Assembly (NCBI GenBank): GCA_013397435.1
Contig: VZRG01002374.1
Coordinates: 39,608 to 103,607, forward strand
Direction of reading: 5' to 3'
Source of the DNA: Erythrocercus mccallii
Taxonomy: Eukaryota > Chordata > Aves > Passeriformes > Dicruridae
DNA length: 64,000 bases
Under the pieces are notes generated by a model, which worked only from the letters and a program-made list of their open reading frames with translations, was not told where the DNA came from and ran no database searches. How positions within the stretch are numbered: position 1 is the first letter of the stretch; each line of letters opens with the position of its first letter. The position numbers and the translations under genes are program-made. Shown here one piece after another: positions 37,901 to 52,900 of the stretch.

Positions 37901-40900
37901 TTAATAGTGCCATGATCATGTTCCGTTCTCCCTTTGCTTTTTTTTTATTAATTTCAGTTGAATTAGTGTTTCTATTCCTGTAAGCAAGTTATTTCTGTAT
38001 TTGTCAGTAACTGATAAAGAGAAGCAGCCTATCCTCTGCTAGGGCCTAGACTTTATCTCTAAATTTAGACTACCTCATTCCAAACAGTTGGGAATTTTTT
38101 TTCCCCAAGTAATACTCAATTCTTCATGAACAGTTTTTAAGAAAATGCAGTAAACACAGTATGTTAGCACTTGGTCATTTTGATCCTAAATTGTTACCTG
38201 TGGTTATTAAGAAATTAGATTAGGAGCCAAATGATTTTTAGGGGAAAAATAGGATTTAGCCATTGTAGAGGCAAAATTATGTGAAGTTTTATGTTTTTAG
38301 AAATGCAGTGTTTGTTTAGATTATCGCAGTTCTGTTAATGCTGGTGAATTTACTTAGTGCCTTAAGATTTCAGTTCTTAAAGCATTGGGAAGAGTAAGGA
38401 TAAAAGTGAGTGTAAACCGAGTGTTTTCAGTATTTCATGCTAGGTTGGTTTCTGTCAAGTGGGCAGAATAAGCATTTTAATTGTGACTAACTCAGCTTAG
38501 AAGCTTTAACTGTGCAGCAGGGCAACTTTCTTGTATGTTTGCAAGAAAATTTAATGTCCTTGACACTACTTTGACAAGTAAAGCATCTTAGATACTAGTG
38601 GGATGTATCAGCAAAATACTGCAGCAAGCAAGAAAATTGTGCAACTTTTTTAGTCTAAGTTCAGATTACTTGAAGTGAATTGTGCTATTTTGTGTGTTGG
38701 TTTTTTTTTGTGCAGAAACAGAAGAACTGTAAATTGAGATCAATCTTTGTAGAAGGTTGCAGAAAACATGCTGCTTTGTCTGTTTCAGTTTTCCTACCTT
38801 TTTTTAGATACACTTTTTAGAAGTGAAGTGGAAAAGTAGAATTAATTTAACTTGGCAGTGGTTTTTAAATATGAATACTAATTACTTTTTTCCGTTCTTT
38901 TCCATTCCTTTTAATTCTAGAAAATGAAATCACTGTCGACGACGGAGACTTTGGAATCTGTAGTAAGTGAGATATATTAACCTTTATTCTTTACCATGAA
39001 TTTAATTTAAACAAGGTTAAGTCTTGTAATTGAAAAATGTTTGAGATTATAGGTTTTGAGAAGAATCGCCTATGATAGTTTTCTCTGCTTTTACAGTTGT
39101 TTTTATATCCAACATTTGTGAAGTCACACTCAGACTTATCCCGTCTAATGTTAATAAAAGAGTGTGAGAGTGGAAGTGTTATCACTCTGATGGTGTAAAG
39201 GTTGAAATTTGGGAACTTTTAAATCATGAGCATGCATTTTTTTGAAAATACAGAATAGATGTAGCTTTCTCTTAATACCTAACCTTAGAAGAACTCCTCA
39301 AACAGGGAGCCTCTAATTGTTTATGAACCTTCAGAGTTTCTGTCAGTATTATTCCATGTGCTGAGAGATCCCAGGACAAGGGAATTCAGTTACTCAGTGC
39401 TGCCCTGCAGGCAGTTTACACATGACCTTTATTCCTGTTGAATCCCCTTAAAAGCCAGCAGACCACTGCAGTATCTGTTGGCTGTTCTGGGTAGTTCTGA
39501 AAGACTGGGGAAAGGCTGCACCCAACTTCTTGCATTACTGAAGATCAAGGCTGGTGATAAGGAGGATTATCTGAAAGATGGTGGCAAGAGGAACTGCCTA
39601 GATCTGCCTAAAATAAGTTACTAAAATGTCTTCTCCTTCCTGTTTGGCTTTTGATAGATGGTGTTAAAACTGTGGATGCTGGGTGGCTGACATGTCAGAC
39701 AGAAATAAGGTTACGTCTGCATTATTCTGAGAAACCCCCTGTACTGATATCTAAGAAGAAATTTAAAACATCAAGGTTTAGGTAAGAGCCTGCTCATCTC
39801 AGTATGCAATTTATCTCAGGTTAATTGTCAATACCAGTGATATTTTTTATTTAATTAATATAGCCTTTAAATTCATTTTGGGTTGCTCATAGCCCAGTTT
39901 CCAAGTGTTAAAGCATAAATACTTACTCTATTCTTGTCTTGGTGTTTCTTGCTTTTTGGCTGGATGATCTAGATGATCTTTAAGATCCCTTCCAAACCAT
40001 TCCATGAATCTGTTATACTTGATTTATTTCTTTTTTTTCCAGTTTTGGTTTGATTCCCCCTCCCACCAAGTCCAGATTTGCTGACAAGGGGAAGGTTTAT
40101 TTAATGTGACGCTCTGCAGTGAGATTTAATACTTGTATTGTGTTGTCTACAGCTTTACCTTTTTTCCTTGCATGTTACAGCAGGTAGGGAGAGCAATTTC
40201 TGAAGCCAGCTTCTTGTCTAAATTAAATGGTGGAAATAAAACTTGATAAGCTAGATGCATTCACTAAATACTCTGTCCTAAAATGCTGGATCTGTCCGGT
40301 GGTTTCCATGACTGTCACTCGTTGTGGCAGTGTCTTTTTTCAGTTTCTGGAGTGCCTGTGTTGTGACTTCTCTTTGGGTTTTTTTATGAGGATATATTTT
40401 AACATGGGCTTGGTGTAATAGATTTCTATGGTTGTAATTATTTCTTTGAGATATCAGTTCAGTTTTACTGGTGACTTGGCATCTATAAATGGTAATCCTG
40501 TGTTCCATCTGCTGTGTCTGTGGTGCAGGAAGGGATTTGGTTTGCTCGTGTATACTTACATCACTGACATAACTCATTTTGTATGGAAGGTTTGCTCTGT
40601 ATGATAAAGGAATCTGAGTCTTACAGAGAGGCTTATGCTTCTCAGTCCAGGATATTTCAGAAATCCATTCAGTTTAAATGTTCATTTAGGATTTAATTAC
40701 TTCAGCCTATATTACTTATATTTATTAGAATACACTTATCTGCCTTATCAGAGAGACTTACCAGCAGCCACCAATATTCAAGTGTTGATTTTGATGCTGA
40801 CTGCTGTTTTCAGTGCTTTCCATTAGCCTGTTGCCATTATGGGTGTCAACCTGGACAGGAAGGCTGTCTGTTTGGCAGCCCACATAGTCTGGAGGGGTGC

Positions 40901-43900
40901 TGCTTCTCAGACCACTGCTAGAGTTTTCATATTTACCCAGGTTCAACTTTCAGCAGCCACTTGAGCACTGAAATCTGACTAAAACAGGATTTAGACAATG
41001 GCTACAAACTCTTGACTCTGTGCTGTTCTGCGAGTGGTGGAGTTGAGAAGAATTCTTGTATTGTGTGAGCTTCTGCTCGAGCATCTTCCCAAAGCTTTAT
41101 CATTCCCAAAGGCACTGTAGAGATTTAACCATTAGTTTTGTGTTTCTGGTTGGGTAGGGTAAAGCTGACCCTAGAAGGCCTAGAGAAGGATGATGATGAA
41201 GAGGTCCAAGAGAAGACTTCCCCCACTGTCCCTCAGAAAATGGCAAACACGGTGGAGTTCTCCATCATCAGCGACAGCGACTACAAGTGTCGGCACTCTC
41301 AGCCAGACTGTGGCTATGCTCTGCAGCCAGACCGATGGATAGAATACACAATACAAACCATGGAGCCCGATAACTTGGAATTAATATTTGATTTTTTTGA
41401 GGTATGTCACTTCACCCCTAAGAAGCAGCTCCAGTTTGCCTTTTGGGGCTCGAGTCAATTATCGTGACGATTTCGCTGTTGAAACAGAGCCACTGCCTGA
41501 TGTTCTTGATCTTTTGGATTTGTTTACACAAGTGTGAGACTACTGGCTCCCAGCCACTTGTAGAAAGGTTTTTCTGAGCCTTCTTGATGTGGTACAGGAA
41601 GTTTTTCATCAGTTCTGCTTTTTTAGAAGTCAGTACAAAATAGACTTGAATCTGTGTGTGTGTAGTATTGCATGCTGTTAGGTTGGCTTGATATTAATCC
41701 TTCGTCAGAGCTAAGTTATGCTTCTCCTGCTTCAGCCTGTACAATGTCTATATGAACTAGTTATATCACAATTATTGAATCTAAATTTTTATATTAGAAG
41801 CAAAAGAGATCTCTCTGAGCTAACCTGTGCAGATTAAAACTGAATTCTCACTACTGTGTCTGTTATTTTGCACTATTTTTCCCCCCGAAAGATCTTAATA
41901 TTTGAAGGTTTTTTAAAAGAAAGCAACTTACACAGAATAAAGTTTTTTGAGCATTCTCTTTTTGATCTGAAAATGCCTTTAAGATCACTTAGTCATAATT
42001 GTAAAGTATCCACATAGTTCCTGAACTTGACTGTGATCAAGTGCACATTCTGTATATTAGTTCTTCTCTGCAAATGAATACTGAGTTTTTTAGCATTTTA
42101 AGCATAAATATCATTCCAGTTAATTTTTGTTTTAAACAGGGTTTGGGCATTTTGGAAGACAGACTATTCCATGCATGCTATTTTGAACTAAAAAGCTTAT
42201 AAAATGTAAGGGGTATTAAAGAAAAATGTGAGTTTTGTAGATTTCTGTCAAAATTTTCATTTTCCTGATAGTAATTCGTAACTCACTGTTACGTTAAACA
42301 ATTTTAGCTGAAATTAGTGTTTCGTGTAACACACAAGAAAACTTGTGGCTTGAGGAGCAAGCCAGAAGAGTTTGTTTAGAGTTCTCACTGACATCTAACA
42401 GCAGGGGTTTGGGGTTTTTGTTTGTTCTGTTTTTAGGAAGATTTAGGTGAGAAGGTAGTGCAAGATGATGTGCTCCCAGGTCACGTAGGCTCTGCCTGCC
42501 TCCTGTCATCCACAATTGCAGAACTGGGAAAGAGTGCTGGAGTTCTTACACTTGCTATTATGAGCAGAAATCCAAGGAGGACAATTGGAAAAGTTAGAGG
42601 TACAGTTGATGCCAGCAACACATGCAGATAACTTTCCTCAAAGCCAGCTGCTGTGTACTGACATGTGAAGCATTGCTGTTTTTCTTGCAGTGGATTACAT
42701 CATTATCAAACCCATCCAGGGATACACTTGTGATATGCAGGCTTCATATGCAAAATACTGGAAACCACGATCAACTGTGGATGTTGGACACAGGGGAGCA
42801 GGGAATTCTACAACGACAGCTAAGTAAGTTTGTTTGCATTTTAAACTGGGGAATTTGTTTTGTGTCACTGACATCAGTTGAGGAAGTGGACAGTTTAAAA
42901 AGCTGCAACCCATAGACATTTACTTCAGTATCAAGTTGAGGGTATTCTCCAAAAAAACCTCTTCTGGTTTGTGTTTCTGTTGTTTCAATTCTGTGCTGTA
43001 CTGCATCTAACAAACCCTTTTTCTTGGCTGTTGTTTCAGGCTTGCTAAAGTTCAGGAGAACACCATTGCATCCCTGAGGAGCGCTGCTAGTCATGTATGT
43101 ACACCTATTTTCACACACACAGCACCTGTCTAGTGCAAACTAGCTTGGCTTCTGTGCTTAATTTGCATGACTCAATGCAGTGAACGGTAATTGCACCGAT
43201 GTAAAATCACTGTGGGAATTGCCTGCCTTGTGGGAAGTTAATGGTAGATTAGACTCTCATTCTCAAGTCCCTTAAAAACATCAAGACTTCCATTTAGTAT
43301 ATTCTGGCGTTATTCTAATGCAGGGAGAATTTTAATCTTGACCCTGTACAGACAATATGAGCAAATGAATAAAATTTTGGCACTGCTGGAGTCTGTCAGC
43401 ATCCTCTCAGGTGGCAAAGGTCTTGCTCGGGCACTGCTGTGTACTGAAACTTGCTGTCTGAAAATGTGACTTGGAAGCTGAGCTGGTAGAATAAACCAAT
43501 CCCTAAATAATAAATAAAACAATCCTTGTTTTGGTGCTTGCTGCAGTGAAGACTTGAAATCCTAAGACAGAACTTCAAGTATGGGAGATAATAGTTCCAT
43601 GTGCCTGAATTCAGTGATGGAGGTGGTCACTTTAATTCCTTCCAGTAATCTTGATCACTGAAGAAAATAAATTCTTGTTTTGAGCAGTAGTTCTTAATCC
43701 CTGAGTGAACACTGCAGGTTTATAGACAGCTTTTAAAGTGCTCACAAGACATATGCATTGAGGCAGAAATTCACTGTGAAGTCATCAGCAGCATCACCAG
43801 AGAAGTGCTTTCATCTCTTTGCAGATTGAAAAGGCTGAAAGCCACCACTCAAAGTATTTCTGCTGAGACAAGGGCTGAAAAAACCCCATGTCCTATTTTC

Positions 43901-46900
43901 TCTCTGTGCTGATTGAAAAAGTGGATGTCAGAATGATAATTGATGAATTGATGAATTCTTGGAGGCCTTCAAAGGACTGATTTGCAGACAGTCAATATAA
44001 GTAAAAAGCCCCAGACCTGTTACTGTGTTTCTCTTTCTTTCTGGCCTTCCCTCTTTTCCAAAAGACTCTACTTAGAGCTTTTGGATCTTTCTTTGTTTTT
44101 TAAAGCCTAACAGAAAATCACTTAGAGCTGAAAAGGGCAGGAGAGTGCTGGATGCAGCTATTTCTGCTCTTGCACAGCTTAGATAGAACACTCTGCTACT
44201 GTTACTCACCAGTGACTTCAGAAGTTTGTTCCTCTGTGGAATATCTCCCTAAAGCCTTGGCAATATGGACCCATCACTTGTCTCTTGGTTGTGGTGGTGG
44301 TGAGGAGGGAGGAAGATACCTCAAAGTCATCTGTGTTTAAAACATTTGTGTCTAAAAATATCATCTTAGTCTTTCTCTGTGATCAGGTTCACAAGACTTG
44401 AATCTTACTAGAGGGTTTACAAGATTAAGCAAGATAGATACTGTGTATATATGTCTGTATTATGGTAATTAAGATAATTTGCTATATAATTTTTTCCTCA
44501 TTAATAATCCATTGCTGAGCATTCTTCAACTGTTAACAGCCAGTTGTATTCAACTTCTGCTTGATGTCCAGGGCCTGTGAATGCTTGACAATACTTGCAT
44601 GCAGTTCCGTGCTCCTTGTGCATAAGTAGCTAATGGGCTTTTGTTTTGTTCTGTGTGTTTTTCAATTTTCTGTAGGGAGCAGCCTATGTGGAATTTGATG
44701 TACATCTTTCTAAAGATCATGTGCCTATAGTATACCATGATCTCACGTGTTGCATGGCCATGAAAAAGGTAAAGAAGATAATGTCTGTATTTTATGTATA
44801 AATATGCCCATTGTAGAAATGTAAAATGTCAGGCTCTCACAGAAATAATTCTGGGGACTCAAGGGATGGAATGGGAATAAATAGGCAGCATTACTTTGTG
44901 CACAGAGCAGGGAAGTTGAGTTTTTTCCTTTTGATGTTGTAGCAACAGCATTTCAGATGCATGGTTTGGCACTCTTCGAGGCCACAGTGTAGTTACTGTT
45001 CAGCTGCTTTCTGACTTAAGATTTGGAAGAAATAAAAGCAGCCAACTCTGCTCTATTCAGTGGTGCCTATGGGGCTCTCTTATGCTCAGGCATGAATGTT
45101 TGCATTCTGTCCTGTTCTGGTTATCTTCCCTCCCAGTTCTGGCAGTGAATCCAGAGAGAGATTGCAGAGCACACTGCTGTCTTCTTGGCCCTGAGTCTTG
45201 TGTCTTCAAACTCCCACATCCATTGCAGTGTTTCACTTTATAAGAAGCTTGGGTTTGAACAGCTGTGGAAATGGGAATTTGACTGGAGGGCATGAATGTT
45301 CAGGGTATCTTCACTCAGTATTGTCTTGCTCAGTAAAAATTTCATTGTGAAGAGGGGAAGTGAGGAATGGACAGATTTTTTTATGACACCAGATCTTTAT
45401 TTTGGGAGAGGTCTGTGTGTGAATTTTGCCCCAGGACATTTATCTTTTTTTTATTAGTTTCTGAGACATTGGATAAGCAGCAGTAAAGTGAACTGCTTTG
45501 GAATATTTTTTCCTGCATTTCTTCACTTGCAAACATCTTCCCTGAATACATTAACCAATCAAGTTTTTACAGAATAATTATGCTAATGTTTTGAGAAGAA
45601 AGAGCTTCAATCCTCTAAAAGACCAAACACTGGGGTTTTTTTCAAATTGACACCTGTTTTATACTTTTAAGTGCCTGTGTTGTCTTGTGAAAACTGATCA
45701 TCTTAATCATGAGATATCACTTGTATCTTTATTAATAAAATAAGAAACGTTAATTGCCTTTAATGCTACTGTATAAAAAGTGTGTGGGCTTTTTTGGTGT
45801 TTTCAGTGATGCTTAATTCTGTGTTGGTTCTCTTCAAAGAAACTGGATACAGAGCCTTTGGAACTGTTTGAGATTGCAGTCAAAGAACTCACATTTGATC
45901 AGCTGCAGTTATTAAAGGTATGTTACCTTGGCTAGTACAATATACTGTGTGTAGAATTTCAAATTGTGTATGAAGCTTGGAGGTTTTTGAGAGTAACTAT
46001 AGATAGCTTGAGAGAGCACAGTTTTAAAAATTGTACAATCAGAACAATTAGGTAAGTCCAAGAAAAATACTTTTGCACCGTTTTTACAACTTGGATAGAT
46101 GTCATTACTTTTATCCTCCAGAAATATGGTATGTAATTTTCAAATGTTAAATGGATTATGTTGAACTACTCTACCTTCCAAACAGAAGTGCCCTAGTCTA
46201 AATAAATAAAGTCAGTAGAGTGGGCTAGTGAAGACCCTGCTAAGATACCTGCCTTCAGTCAAGGAAAGCATCTGGCTGGTCCGAGAACCATATGATTCTT
46301 TTTTACTTAAAATGACTTGCTGTGCTCCTTTTTGTGGAGAGAGCATTTGAATGGAGCAAGGGAGTTGGCTGTGTCTGGCCTGATTCTAGCTCAGCATGTG
46401 TGACTGTAATATAAAACAGGTCAGCCCTCTGCACTGGATTGAAACACAGAGGAGGGATTAATGTTCAGACTTCTTCACATCTTGATGTTGAATTATAGTT
46501 TTGTATGGGTTTACCCTTAGTATGATTTCTGAATTTTCAGTGAGCAGGTTTTCAGTTTGGTTTTGAGCTTTTCTTGAAATCCTTAAAGTTTGAAAGAAAA
46601 TTGTGATGTGTACTAGTATGTCTTTTATTCTTTTACAAATTAATGAAACTGTGTCTCTAATAGACTTTTAAACTTTAAAACTATTCACAAGCAAAATTAG
46701 TTACGTTTTACATGTAGGAAGATGTGGGTAGAGTGTTAATGTTGCTCTTATGCTCTTCAGCTGGCTCACGTGACGGCCCTGAAAGTAAAAGATCACAATG
46801 GTATGTACTAGTTTGGAAGAGTATTTGGATTGATTTATTACCATGCAATTACAGAAATTCTGTGGTTGCAGTTGCTTGTTGTAATCACATTTGTCCTGAA

Positions 46901-49900
46901 CGTTTCTAAATGCTTGTGCAGTTAATTTTGTGCATGCTGTAGAGTTCTTTATTGGGAAGGAAATAGCTGAACAGAAGTTACTCCTTTGGAAAGCAGGGAC
47001 AGAAGGGTAGGAGGCCAATATATAGATCAATATGTATTTCTGAATAATCATAACAAAATGGTCACTAATGTTTCCATCTTATGCTTCTCCAACTGTACCT
47101 TCAGCTCTTCAGAATTGCTGAGAAGAACCTGGGTAACTGCTGTAGGATGTCTTATCAGTGCTGCACATTTTTGGCCCTTTGTAGGGACAGCAAATTATCT
47201 CACACATCCTAGCTGTATAAGAAAAGCTAAAAAAAATCAAAACCAACAACAAATAAGGCTGGATAGCCAAGGCTTATTATGGATGTAATTCACTGAGTGA
47301 AGTGGTGAGGGATGGGAGAAGCCATTCTGATATATATTGTGGCAAGGTTTTAAATTCCAAAGCAGGAATTGCCAACACCATCTCGGGAGTATGTCAGTGT
47401 TAGAGGAAGAGGTGTAGGTAATCAAAGGGGAGACCTGATTTCATTGTTCATTCCTAAAGGCCTTACGATTCTGAACCAGTCTTTTCTTGCTGCCATTAGT
47501 GGGATTATGCTTCTGTTTGTTTTAATTCAATATTTTATATTTCCTTCCAGCATCTTTTAAAGAGGAAGAGAGCTCTGCTTTTGAGACGCAGCCATTTCCT
47601 TCTCTGCAAAGAGTAAGTGATGACTATGGAACAAGATGATTGGGGAGCAAGAAAAGCTGTGGTTTACTTTCAGCTTTGCACACATAGCAAGAGATACTGA
47701 TTTTTGGGCTAAGGCTTCTGGTATCAATGCTGGAACTGGGAACAGGGGCTTTATTTCTGGACACTGGAGGGTTTTCATTGCTTACAAGTAACAGTCTGTG
47801 TGTGTTTCAAGCCCAAGCTGTGTAGCTCAGGGTGCACTCAATTTTACAGCTGGTTAACATGTGGGCATTGCCTGTTAATGCATTGACGGTTGTTTCTAAT
47901 TTTGAAAGAAACCCCACCTGGCCTTTAGCAGTTCCTCACAGTGTCTTGGCCATTTCTCAGAGCCAGACACCCAGAAATGTTGAGTGAATTTCCAGTGTGT
48001 TTCCATTGAGGATTGGTTTAACTCCACCTTTTGAAATCACCTTGCAAATAATTCTTTACAAGAATTTCACATGAGAGAGCTTTCATCATCATAATGGCAA
48101 GCTCCTGGATTTCAAATTTAAGATGCTTTTTGCATTCAAAAGAACTTTTTTGGAGAAAAACCATTTTTTTCTTTAGGAGTACAAATGGGGCGTTTCTTAC
48201 ATGTATTAAGGTGAATTGACTCACATTTGTTCCTTGTCAAAATCTTGTCATTAAGATTTTATCCACTTTGTATTCATTAGTTTAAATTGGACTAGAAAAG
48301 GGTATATATGTGTTGTATAAAATGTTAAAAACCTAGGTGCTTTAATTCTACTGTTAGACACCATTAAATTCCAATATATTCTCCCAACCATTTGTTGTCC
48401 TCCTTTGCTGTGGGGTCTCTTCATAGTAAATTCTTTTTTCAGGTCCTGGAGTCTGTTCCTAAAGATGTTGGGTTCAACATAGAAGTAAAATGGATCTCCC
48501 AACAAAGGGTAAGTAAACATACATGGCAGGAAAGTGCAATTCAACCTCTCCTGGCCCAGTGCAGAAGCAGCTGCAGCATGGTGCAGCAATGCCAGCAGCT
48601 GCTCCTTTCTAGTCAGCAGAGTTGCAGACTCAGCCTCAGAGGAAAATGGTTGGAAAGGCTGGATTTGGAAGCCTGCAGTGAGGCAAGAAAGAAGCTAAGG
48701 AGAGTGGTAGGTGGAAGTCAATATGCTAGAAATAACAGCAGAGAGTAGCTGCTCTAATCACTGGTCTTCAGGGAGTTTTTGTGTGTTTGAAGCTGTTATA
48801 GGCTTCCTAGGAATGCATTCCTTGGATGGGGAGACAGAAGGTTGCAGTGAGTTTTATTGCTGTGAGAATTCAGCTGCACCTCTCAGGCTGTCAGTCCTGG
48901 GGAGCTGTAAGCAGCACTGAACAGACTGAAGGGTTGATTCTGTGTTCAAACTGGCCAGCTGAATTCTCACTTTGCTCAGGTCGACCATTGCTGGTTCAAA
49001 TAATTTCAGCAAGCATTAATTTAAGTGACTCAAACTTGTGCTTTCTTTTTCTAGGATGGACAGTGGGATGGCAACTTGTCAACTTATTTTGATATGAACA
49101 TTTTTCTAGATATTATTCTGAAAACTGTTTTGATGAATGCTGGAGGAAGAAGAATTGTGTTTTCTTCTTTTCATGCAGATATTTGTACAATGTAAGTTGA
49201 GAAGTAATGTACTCGGTTGTGAAATTTATTTTTATTTGGTAAAATTTACTTTGTATTTAAAAATACACATTAGGTGTTTTGCTTAGACATAAAATTTGGG
49301 TGCCAGAATAGCTGGGAACTGAAATGAGACCACTTTGCCATCTGAAATGAGCCAAAAAAGAAAAGAGAACAAAATCATAGTGGATATTTTTTTCAAGTGC
49401 CTTTTTGGATGTTTCACTTTCTCAGCACAACAAAAAAGGTCAGGGTTTGTCCTGGTATCCCAGGGTTTTTTCAGTCATACTTGAGGGATGTGCAAGCCTA
49501 ACTTAGGAACAAATCATCTTGTTACAGTATCCAGCTTGACAAATTCCTTAGTAAGGTTAGAGGCTCCGTATTAACCATGTTTAGAAATTCCTGTCATGGA
49601 TCTTCATGCTTATCATGCATCTGTGTATTTAAGAAGAAAATTACAGAATTAAATGGCCTTTGGGGATTATATATGAACATTCTGAGGGTGTGAGGCTGAG
49701 TTCAACATCGAGTCTATCTTCCCTTAGCCTGTGTGTTAGTCTCCCATACTGGCAAAAGGACTCATTTGAGCAGTTTGTCACACAATTTGATGTTAAACAT
49801 CTCCTTGCACCAGCTAGGAACTAGAAGAACGTGCAGGAAAGAGAGGAATTCCCCTCAAAACAGTGAAATCTAATTTTTTTTTTTCACTTTTATTTTTTCA

Positions 49901-52900
49901 TTTGCTACTTGTGGACTTCTTTCCTGCCAGGATCCGGCATAAGCAAAACAAGTATCCTGTGTTATTTCTCACCCAAGGGGAATCTCAGCTCTATCCAGAG
50001 CTTATGGATCTCAGATGTCGCACAACTCCAATTGCCATTAACTTTGCACAGTTTGAAAACTTGCTGGTAAGCTGACAAGTTCAAATCAAACGAAATTATT
50101 ACTGCTTGTTTGAAATCTGGCATTTTATTGGGTAACTGCCAAAAAAAAGTCCATCGTTTCAAATGTTTTTTAAAACAGTGTTTTAAAAACAGCACTATAA
50201 ATAAACTCCCTAATTGTATTGAACAATTTTTTTTAATTATTATTATGGATTAAATGGTAAGGAGCTGCCAGTGTCCAAAGATTAAAAAAGCTGATGTGAG
50301 TGTTTCAGAAACATGGATTTTAATTGAAGTCTTTTGTATTTCAGGGAATTAATGTGAATTCTGAAGACCTGCTGAGGAATCCAGCTTTTATTAAACGGGC
50401 CATATCCAAGAGCTTGGTTATTTTTTCATGGGGTGATGATGTAAATGACCCGGATAACAGGAAGAAGTTGAGAGAGTATGGTGTTCATGGGTTAATATAT
50501 GACAGGTACATAGTTGTGGCTTTTTAAAATAATAATCATAGTCACCACCATCCAGCTTAGGAACTGTTGTAAATTGATTCTGGTGAAATTTCATGTTGCT
50601 TCTTGGTTGACTGGGTACAGAAAGTACAAGGACTCCATAAACCCAGATCAAGAACAAGTCTAACACCAGTTCCCACTCTTTCAGTTGTATACATGAAGCA
50701 AAATAACTTTTGTTTTCCCTGAGATTAATGTAAATGTAATTCTTTAAAGAACTAGTGCATGGCATACAGATTTAAGGTGTTACTAATATTCATGATAATC
50801 ATTTTTAAGTTATGTACATGATACAGTGAGGAAAATGTTATTTAGTTGTTTGACTGGAAATTTCAGCATTCTACATTGAGTCCTTTCTGGTGGCTCCATT
50901 GCTTCTCAGGTTTGCCACAGGTGTCACTTTTTGTGCTGTACAAGGAGAGTGTCTCCTATTCATTGGCAGTAAAAAAAAGGAATAACTAGGTTTTTATACA
51001 CTGGGGATCAGCTTCAGACGGTCTTCAGTCAATGAAAATCTCTGCACTAGAGTGCAGGTGGAACAATCCTCTAACTACGTAGTGTGCAATCACAGGGTAA
51101 TGACATTTTATTCTGTGGAATGCATAAGTTAAGGTGATGCATTATTGATGAGGTGTTTTAATCAAACACTGCTGCATAAAGTGTTGGTAAAATGCCTCTT
51201 CATCTCATGTCTTCTTATCCAGTCTTCCAGAGTTTTTAGTTTCTCCTTGTGCAGGAGATATTCACTACTATGGTGAAACAGTGAAGCAGGTGACAGCCTC
51301 ATTTCTGACTTCATGTTGCTTTTATTGCTGCGGATGCTCCACACTACTTGAATGTTGTGGCATTTATGTCGAGGCTGCAAGTCTGCTACATGTCACCTTT
51401 TGTCTCCTTTTGTACTGTTTGGTGTGTTTTAAGTTGTAGTAGGACAGCAGAACACCTTTTATCTCACTTTCTGAGTACCAGCCAATTCGTTGGAAGGCTG
51501 AATTCCCTTGTGGATTTAACTGAACAAAAATTTCTTAACCTTCTTTCACTGTTTAGATCGTCTGGATTCTTAACAGTGTTCATCTCTCCTCTCACTGCCT
51601 GCCTCTTCTGTCACTTCCACTTCAACTTCTTCCCATTTTTTGGAGAGGAACCCCAAAATTAGTATTAACTCCAAAGCTGTTATTGCAGGCTTGTTAAGTG
51701 TAATTTCTAAATATCATTTCCCTTTTTACTTTTCTGTAGGCCAGAACAAACAGTGAAATGTCCCTTTGCAATTCTTAATTACTTTTCAAGTTTTCCTGAT
51801 TGTGTGAATAAAATTAAATTCAATCTTAATACAGGTTAGGGATATGACACTTTCTGAAAGTTGCATCAGATGTCTCAAGGTGGACATTTTGAAATGCGAG
51901 TGGTACCTGCAAGTCCTGGAATGTAGGAATGTAAAGCCTGGCAGCAAACATTTCTACTCACAGCTGGAGCTGCTGGGTGAAGAAGGATCAGAAAATTGCA
52001 GATCATTTCAGACTTGAAGGTGATATTAAGAATTTAAATAGGTATGATGTCAGCATCCATATTCTGTGCTGTTTGGAGTTTAGAAATAAATAAACGTAAA
52101 ACTAAAGTTAAAAAGCAGAACGAGAGAGAGAGAGAGAGATGTACATGACTGTTCCAAGGTCTAGAAATAAGTAGGGACTGCAGCAATCTGTTTTAGTGTA
52201 AAGCCAGTTCATGCTATCATTGTGTCTTCAAATTCCAGAATATTTCCAGGGCTGAATTGAAATGGTGCTTCTTCCAGGGGTTCTGCAAAATTTTTTGGAT
52301 TTATGGCCAAGTCCAGATACCTATCAAATATGGTAGATTGTGTTGCTGTTTACTTTACTTTTATCATGTCAAGTGCTAATTACCTGATTAATCTAGGAGG
52401 TGACTGGATGAATTTCAGTGAATTTCAGGTTGCTTGTACGTGGCACTGAATTACTGTGTGCCATAGTTATTTCTGAGATGATGAACTGTGTGCATAGAGA
52501 TTATTTCTATAAGCTATTTCTTTCCAAACTTTAATCATCCATGTAGAATTGACCAAAACACTGTAGCCACTTGTGAAGATGGCAGAAAAACTGTGTCCTG
52601 AATACCAAAAGTTGGTGATACCAAGCACTGGGCAAAAAAAAAAAAAAAAATGCAGGTAGGGGGGGTCTGGCTTTGCTTTGCATGGAGAAAAACTGCAAGA
52701 CTAAATCTGGGAAGCTTACAAATACCAAAATAATAAAAGGCTGAGCTCAGTGGGGCAGAGGAAAGAACACAAATGCACTCTCTCCCCCCATCCAGGCCTT
52801 TCTCCACTTGGGCTGCAGATTATTACATACACCCAAAGTCATTAATCCAAACAGATGTTCTGGGATGCTGGGATGGTATTCTATTTTCCTGTGTTCAACT

